A stretch of DNA of 49,491 nt from Kangiellaceae bacterium (lineage in GTDB: Bacteria > Pseudomonadota > Gammaproteobacteria > Enterobacterales > Kangiellaceae), in the NCBI GenBank assembly GCA_026196875.1, contig JAPHTP010000071.1:1-49491 (forward strand), given 5' to 3'. The translations under genes were made by a program, and so were the position numbers. Below, one piece after another: positions 44,912-49,491 of this stretch (its first letter is position 1; each line of letters starts with the position of its first letter). The notes beneath the pieces were generated by a model that was not told the DNA's origin, made no database searches, and saw only the letters and a list, made by a program, of their open reading frames with translations.

Positions 44912-45508
44912 ATGAAGAAAGTTATTGGGGTCGTTTTAACCTTGTTGTTTGCAGGTAGTGTTTCCGCCGGTGATGCAGCAAAAGGAAAAGAAAAAACTGC
45001 AACTTGCGCTGGCTGCCACGGTCCAGACGGTAATAGCCCATTGGCAATGAATCCTAAAATTGCCGGCCAAGGCGAAAAATACATGGTAAAGCAGCTCAAA
45101 GATTTCAAATCTGGCGATCGCCAAAGCGCTATAATGGCACCAATGGTTAGCATGCTTTCTGATGAAGATATTGAAAATGTGTCAGCCTACTATGCACAAC
45201 AAAAAGTTCAGCATATGGCGGTAGAAGATAAGTACATCGAATTAGGTCAAAAACTTTATCGTAGCGGCGACGCTGACCGCGAAGTCGCAGCCTGTATGGC
45301 TTGTCACGGCCCGAGTGGTAATGGCATGTCTGCGGCAGGTTTCCCTGCAATCGGCGGCCAGCATCCTGAGTACACCAAAGCTCAGCTACTTGCGTTTAGA
45401 GATGGTTCTCGCAGCAATGATGCCAATAACGTAATGCGTGATATAGTTAGGAAAATGAGTGATGAGCAAATTGAAGCGCTTTCTAAGTACCTCGCAGGCC
45501 TTCACTAA
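44912..45508 (+). CDS. Cytochrome c4 (dihaem)
   Basis: This exported 198-residue cytochrome has a signal peptide (LTLLFAGSVSAG) and two haem-binding sites, CAGCH (C32-H36) and CMACH (C128-H132), each followed by GPxGN. The two halves are homologous domains, as in cytochrome c4 that passes electrons from the bc1 complex to terminal oxidases in the periplasm. Methionine ligands are likely in the segments after each site. It is divergent from engB and followed by a strong terminator. Confidence 0.95.
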   Translation: MKKVIGVVLTLLFAGSVSAGDAAKGKEKTATCAGCHGPDGNSPLAMNPKIAGQGEKYMVKQLKDFKSGDRQSAIMAPMVSMLSDEDIENVSAYYAQQKVQHMAVEDKYIELGQKLYRSGDADREVAACMACHGPSGNGMSAAGFPAIGGQHPEYTKAQLLAFRDGSRSNDANNVMRDIVRKMSDEQIEALSKYLAGLH

Positions 45509-45530
45509 AAATATATTGCTAGTTTCATCG

Positions 45531-45557
45531 AAAAAAGCGGCTTTTAGCCGCTTTTTT
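45531..45557 (+). terminator. Rho-independent terminator of the cytochrome c4 gene
   Basis: A 12-bp perfect stem (AAAAAAGCGGCT / AGCCGCTTTTTT) with a TTT loop, 22 bases after the stop. The A and T arms make it usable from both directions. Confidence 0.93.
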
Positions 45558-45631
45558 GTTGCTTGTCTCTTTATCGGGCGCTACGACTCGTTATAATCTG
45601 GTCATTGAATTCTAAAAATTGACTTAATAAC

Positions 45632-46288
45632 GTGAAGTTTTCTTCTTATTTGATTTTTTTCATCGTAGCCCTACTAAGTTGTTTAAACTTAAAGGTTTTT
45701 GCCGCTGAGCCTGAATCCGCAGGTAATTTCATTCAAGGCCAGGACTTCAAGCCACTTGAACGAATTGAAGTTGATTTAGTTGATGATTTAAGTCAGCTAG
45801 AACAAGTGGCTGATATTGAGTTTTTTTATTGGTATGGTTGCTCGCCGTGTGCACAAATAGATTCCAGACTTGAACAGTTATCAATTGATAGACCGGACTT
45901 AAAGATCAAGCGAACTCCCCTTATAGCCTATTTAACGTGGCGAGAACAGGCTTACATTCAACCCATTTTGGAGCAACTTGCGGGCAAGGTTGAGCTTCCT
46001 TCTCAGCAGGACTTCTATCAGCAGTGCATTCAGGATTGCAGCATATTTAACAAATACGAGTCGACCCTAAACTGGATCCAACAAGAAGTGGGCGCTAACC
46101 ATCTTCCTAGAATTGATGAGTCGGCGGTTTGGCAGGCGGAAAAAAATTATCGGAAAAGAGCTGGCAAGCTTTCTATTTCGCAAGTTCCAACTATTATTAT
46201 TAAAGAGAAGTTTGTTACTGATGCTAATATGGCACAGTCAGCAGATCGAATGATGCAAATCATCTTTTACCTACTTGATAAAAATTAA
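45632..46288 (+). CDS. DsbA-like periplasmic thiol-disulfide oxidoreductase
   Basis: The 218-residue protein starts at GTG with a signal peptide (IFFIVALLSCLNLKVFAA). The thioredoxin-like domain has the active site WYGCSPC (C70, C73) and the cis-proline loop SQVPTII. CSPC differs from the CPHC of classical DsbA and may change redox potential. Two extra cysteines (QQCIQDCSIF) lie in the helical insert. The usual function is disulfide formation in exported proteins; its neighbourhood next to cytochrome c4 is the one where dsbA sits in Pseudomonas and relatives. Confidence 0.9.
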   Translation: MKFSSYLIFFIVALLSCLNLKVFAAEPESAGNFIQGQDFKPLERIEVDLVDDLSQLEQVADIEFFYWYGCSPCAQIDSRLEQLSIDRPDLKIKRTPLIAYLTWREQAYIQPILEQLAGKVELPSQQDFYQQCIQDCSIFNKYESTLNWIQQEVGANHLPRIDESAVWQAEKNYRKRAGKLSISQVPTIIIKEKFVTDANMAQSADRMMQIIFYLLDKN

Positions 46289-46297
46289 TATAGTTTT

Positions 46298-47125
46298 ATG
46301 CAGGCCGAGTTGTACCAATCAACCATGTTACCTAGCGATGCTAATAATCGCCTAAAGCTATTGAGTTACAATATCCAGGTTGGGATTAGCAGTCATTCCT
46401 ACCGTGATTACGTTACTCAAAGCTGGCGCCATATTTTGCCTGATTCCAGGCGCCAAGCGAATTTGACGGAGATATCTCATTGGTTGTCTGAGTTTGACAT
46501 AGTTGCGCTGCAAGAAGTTGATGCCGGTAGTATGCGAACTCACTTTATTAATCAAGTTGCTTATCTTGCGCAAAAAGGGGGATTTCCCCATTGGCACCAC
46601 CAGCAAAATCGTAAGCTTGGTCGGTTTGCCGCGCATTCAAATGGATTATTAGCTAAGCATCCAATTGCTGATGTTATTGACCATAAACTACCGGGAAGAA
46701 TTGCCGGGAGAGGCGCATTACAAGTGAACTTTGGTAACGGTGAGCAGCAACTAAGTGTGTTTTCAGTGCATCTAGCGTTAAGCCCCCAAGCGCGACGTAG
46801 GCAACTTGAATATATGGGCGAACTACTTAGAGAACAGCCTTACTTTATTATTATGGGCGATATGAATTGTACCCATGAACACGCAGTAGAAGAATTTGAA
46901 AAGCATGGATTAAAAATCAAAATTGGCAATCGACAACAACCCACTTTTCCACGTTGGAAACCCAAGTATCAGCTTGACCATATTTGGGTAAGTGAGGGAT
47001 TAAATATTGTTGATTGTGAGGTATTGGAATTAGGGGTTTCCGATCACCTGCCAGTAGCCATGGAAGTAGAAATTCCAAAAAGTTTAACGGGAATTAAAAA
47101 GGTGCCCGCCGACTTTCTGAACTAG
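46298..47125 (+). CDS. Endonuclease/exonuclease/phosphatase (EEP) superfamily protein
   Basis: The 275-residue protein has the metal- and phosphate-binding motifs of the DNase I-like fold in order: LLSYNIQVG, ALQEVDAGS, IMGDMNCTH and the final SDHLPVAM. There is no signal peptide, so a cytoplasmic phosphodiesterase or nuclease acting on nucleic acid or lipid head groups is possible; the substrate cannot be read. It begins nine bases after the DsbA-like gene and is probably co-transcribed with it. Confidence 0.92.
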   Translation: MQAELYQSTMLPSDANNRLKLLSYNIQVGISSHSYRDYVTQSWRHILPDSRRQANLTEISHWLSEFDIVALQEVDAGSMRTHFINQVAYLAQKGGFPHWHHQQNRKLGRFAAHSNGLLAKHPIADVIDHKLPGRIAGRGALQVNFGNGEQQLSVFSVHLALSPQARRRQLEYMGELLREQPYFIIMGDMNCTHEHAVEEFEKHGLKIKIGNRQQPTFPRWKPKYQLDHIWVSEGLNIVDCEVLELGVSDHLPVAMEVEIPKSLTGIKKVPADFLN

Positions 47126-47213
47126 AGGATCAACAGTTTTACAGATTGTGTTAAACTAGTTCTCTTATTGTTTGTCATGAAAAATAATACAGTCCCACTA
47201 TCTTAGGGCTATA

Positions 47214-47257
47214 AACCAGGATCTTTGGACAAAACAACCAGGATATTTGGACTAAAA
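47214..47257 (+). repeat. 22-bp tandem duplication upstream of the diguanylate cyclase gene
   Basis: AACCAGGATCTTTGGACAAA plus AC (47214-47235) is followed directly by a copy with 19 of 22 bases identical (47236-47257). A shorter repeat, ATTGATC-TA-ATTGATC (47273-47288), follows before the start codon. No family of elements was recognised. Confidence 0.8.
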
Positions 47258-47307
47258 ACTAGGGGTTAATCGATTGATCTAATTGATCAAGCAATTTTTC
47301 TTAATTT

Positions 47308-48876
47308 ATGGACCAACAAAAAACGCAACAAACCCATGAATCTCAAGCTGAGTTGAGGCGCTGCATTTCTCGTTTGAGTTTTGTCGGAATGGGGCATTCT
47401 GATGATCTCGATCGTGCCCTGGTAACTTTACGCCAAGCAATTAAAGATAATGCTGACGATAATTACATTAAAGGCCAGGTAGAAGGGATTAGCAAAATAT
47501 TGCTAACTCTGGAAGACCATACTTCCGATAGTAAGCAGTCACAAAAAATTGAAGCATCTCAAGCTGAAATTGAATTGTTGAAAGAGTTAACTCAGCGCTC
47601 GATACCTAGCTCGCTTAAATCCTCGTTTGACAAGATAAGTAAGCAGCGTAATCAAGATACGGCCCAGCTTATTTCCGCTATTGCAGATGCTATCGAAACT
47701 TTTATAAGCCAAAATAAAATGGGTACTGTGCGTCCTAAGGGAATGCTATCCAGACTTTTTGGTAAAGCTGAACAAATAGATAAACGTGGCTCAGACACCC
47801 AAAAGCAAGTACAAGAGGGAATTTCACCAGAAATAAAAAACTCACTCCTTCATCTAATTGAACAGTTATCTGCACTAGAAAATAATTCGAAGTTAGCTAC
47901 CAAGCTCGCAAAGAAAGTTTCCGAGCTTAAACAAACTTCGCAGTTGGTTGAAATCTTAGAAGCTGTCGCAAGCGCATTTGTTGATTTTACCGGACATGAA
48001 CACGAGCAGTTCGAGAATTTTTTAAAGTCGTTGAGTAAGCGGATTGACCGTGTGAATGAGTTTATTAACCAAACGGTTAAATTTAACCAGCAATTCACCA
48101 AGCAAAGCCAGCTATTAGATACCGAGCTTCAAGGTTCAGTTAAAGAGTTAAAAACTAGCATAGATGACGCCCAGTCACTTACCGATATTAAATCGTACAT
48201 TAGCCACAAAATTGACTCAATACTTGCCAGAGTCAACCAGTTTTGCGATGAGCAAGTTTCCAACCAAGAAAATATGGCGAATAATTGTGAAAGCTTGGTT
48301 GAGCAACTAAGAGCAACTGAAGATGAAACTTCTCGCTTAAAGGATGAGCTAGCCGCGCAACGTTTAAGAGCACAAACCGACCCGCTGACAGGGCTGCCTA
48401 ATCGCTATTCTTACAATGAACGATTGACCCAAGAATATAACCGATGGCGGCGTTATCGTAGCCCACTAAGTTTAGTATTAGCGGACATAGATTTCTTCAA
48501 GCAAGTCAATGATAAGTATGGTCATTCCGCAGGCGACTTAGTACTAAGAGAGATAGCCTTGTTTTTGCAAAGTGAACTTAGGGAGTCAGATTTTGTTGCT
48601 CGTTTTGGTGGTGAGGAGTTTGTAATGCTTTTGCCAGAAACAACTTTGGTTGACGCAACCAAAGCAATGAATAAGCTACGCCAAGGTATTAAGCAAGTCG
48701 TTGTTGAAGTAGAAAGCGATAACATTCAAGTTGCCATGTCTTTTGGTATCGCGGAGTTTGAAAATAATGATACGCCCAAGGCTGTTTTCAACCGTGCAGA
48801 CCAAGCACTATATCGAGCCAAAGACAAAGGGCGGGATCAAGTTTGTTGCCAAAGAGCAAAACCTGTTAAAGAGTAA
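47308..48876 (+). CDS. Diguanylate cyclase with N-terminal coiled-coil sensor region
   Basis: The protein makes c-di-GMP from two GTP. The C-terminal GGDEF domain has the active GGEEF signature (residues 434-438) and the allosteric product-inhibition site RESD exactly five residues before it, so both catalysis and feedback inhibition should work. The N-terminal ~340 residues are helical with long coiled-coil stretches and no membrane segment or signal peptide, indicating a cytosolic enzyme that senses through protein contacts or helical rearrangement. It ends the engB/cytochrome c4/DsbA-like neighbourhood. Confidence 0.95.
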   Translation: MDQQKTQQTHESQAELRRCISRLSFVGMGHSDDLDRALVTLRQAIKDNADDNYIKGQVEGISKILLTLEDHTSDSKQSQKIEASQAEIELLKELTQRSIPSSLKSSFDKISKQRNQDTAQLISAIADAIETFISQNKMGTVRPKGMLSRLFGKAEQIDKRGSDTQKQVQEGISPEIKNSLLHLIEQLSALENNSKLATKLAKKVSELKQTSQLVEILEAVASAFVDFTGHEHEQFENFLKSLSKRIDRVNEFINQTVKFNQQFTKQSQLLDTELQGSVKELKTSIDDAQSLTDIKSYISHKIDSILARVNQFCDEQVSNQENMANNCESLVEQLRATEDETSRLKDELAAQRLRAQTDPLTGLPNRYSYNERLTQEYNRWRRYRSPLSLVLADIDFFKQVNDKYGHSAGDLVLREIALFLQSELRESDFVARFGGEEFVMLLPETTLVDATKAMNKLRQGIKQVVVEVESDNIQVAMSFGIAEFENNDTPKAVFNRADQALYRAKDKGRDQVCCQRAKPVKE

Positions 48877-48907
48877 CTTAAGGTCTTGTCTTGCTAGAGT
48901 ATTCATC

Positions 48908-49491
48908 TTGTTAGAATTTTCTCACTCCGCTCAACGGCTTGCTAATAATTTAGACCGTCAACAACAGCAACTAGAATCTTTTGCCAGCCTTTCTGTTTTC
49001 GATCCCACTGTAGACAAAGATCGGTATCTAGAGTCAGCAATTCAGTTTTTGCTTGAAACTTCAATCGACTCCGCTAATGGATGTGTTTTTGTTGAAGGCT
49101 CGGCAATTGATGAACCTAAGATGGTTTATTCGAGTTCCTACAACGCGGTGTTTTCTTGTTGGCTTTTATGTGCTGCTAAAGCATTGTGTAACGGTGACCT
49201 GAGTCATTACGGAAAGTTAATAATAGAAGCATTAGATCGAAATATGTGGGATGCAGAAGGCAACAGTTTTATTAAACAAAAGGAATACCAGATCAACTCT
49301 TTGCCTTTCTATATTCATAAAGACAAAATTTCTAATTATTTCCCTGAAGACGAAAACCGGTTGTTAAATGCTTATGTTGGTAGTCATTCGAAAGAACCCC
49401 AAGGCTACGTCAATATGCATTTTAAGGTGTTACTTAAAGATGCCGCCATACAGGCGAAAATGAGCATTAAACAAGCACAGATTATTGATGA
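48908..49491 (+). CDS. 3'-truncated gene, possibly a DUF255/YyaL-type protein
   Basis: An open frame runs from about TTG 48908 to the window end (195 codons visible). The frame is open further upstream into the diguanylate cyclase gene, and no ribosome-binding site decides the start. The segment around PKMVYSSSYNAVFSCWLLCA and RNMWDAEGNSFIKQ resembles the helical toroid region of DUF255/YyaL-like proteins, where a thioredoxin domain would normally precede it. That resemblance is from memory and weak; the identity should be treated as unknown. Confidence 0.55.
   Translation, partial: MLEFSHSAQRLANNLDRQQQQLESFASLSVFDPTVDKDRYLESAIQFLLETSIDSANGCVFVEGSAIDEPKMVYSSSYNAVFSCWLLCAAKALCNGDLSHYGKLIIEALDRNMWDAEGNSFIKQKEYQINSLPFYIHKDKISNYFPEDENRLLNAYVGSHSKEPQGYVNMHFKVLLKDAAIQAKMSIKQAQIID

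Overview
The window looks like chromosomal DNA of a low-to-moderate GC marine-type gammaproteobacterium. The lineage guess (Kangiellaceae / Aliikangiella-like) rests on gene content and is tentative. The evidence is the conserved mutH, rppH-ptsP-lgt-thyA-folA cluster and the engB / cytochrome c4 / dsbA-like / endonuclease-exonuclease-phosphatase / GGDEF neighbourhood, both typical of Gammaproteobacteria. No tRNA, rRNA, CRISPR array or complete insertion sequence was seen.

Region 1 (1-9.3 kb) is accessory. It holds the 3' part of a giant FG-GAP / YD-repeat / RHS-core protein whose C-terminal tip carries an HExxH zinc-protease motif, followed 13 bases later by a small exported candidate immunity protein. 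Then come a Y1 (REP-associated-type) transposase gene, an orphan M35/aspzincin-like tip without an RHS core whose HExxH reads REATH, a lipoprotein overlapping it by one base, and the debris of a second Y1 transposase. This is the organisation expected of a polymorphic-toxin locus with a displaced tip/immunity cassette. Both candidate immunity proteins are exported, which suggests that the toxins act in the periplasm.

Region 2 (9.3-24.4 kb) holds exported and envelope proteins of unknown role plus two very large sensor proteins. One is a periplasmic-propeller hybrid histidine kinase with receiver and AraC output domains (10659-14639, minus), divergent from a seven-repeat FG-GAP lipoprotein. 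The other (19964-24394, minus) has the same sensory layout but ends in a class III nucleotide cyclase domain with an unusual substrate-specificity pair. Between them lie an outer-membrane beta-barrel gene and a small TPR-like gene behind a candidate Fur box.

Region 3 (24.5-34 kb) is housekeeping: a ThrE-type exporter, mutH, rppH, ptsP, a TSUP permease, lgt, thyA, folA and three small genes. Region 4 (34-41 kb) holds a histidine-phosphatase fusion, a lipoprotein serine hydrolase, a lipoprotein plus S9 peptidase/Sel1 fusion operon, and a SUKH (SMI1/KNR4) gene.

Region 5 (40.7-43.4 kb, minus) is an arsenate-resistance operon, arsR-gapdh-arsJ. Its GAPDH would make 1-arseno-3-phosphoglycerate, which ArsJ exports; two overlapping ArsR-type palindromes sit just before arsR. 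A frameshifted small secreted-protein pseudogene follows at 43.6-44.0 kb. Region 6 (44-49.5 kb) is engB, divergent from cytochrome c4, a DsbA-like protein, an EEP-family hydrolase, a diguanylate cyclase and the start of a further gene cut by the window end.

A pattern across the window is the recurrence of short (15-22 bp) tandem duplications directly upstream of, or around, start codons at five separate loci.
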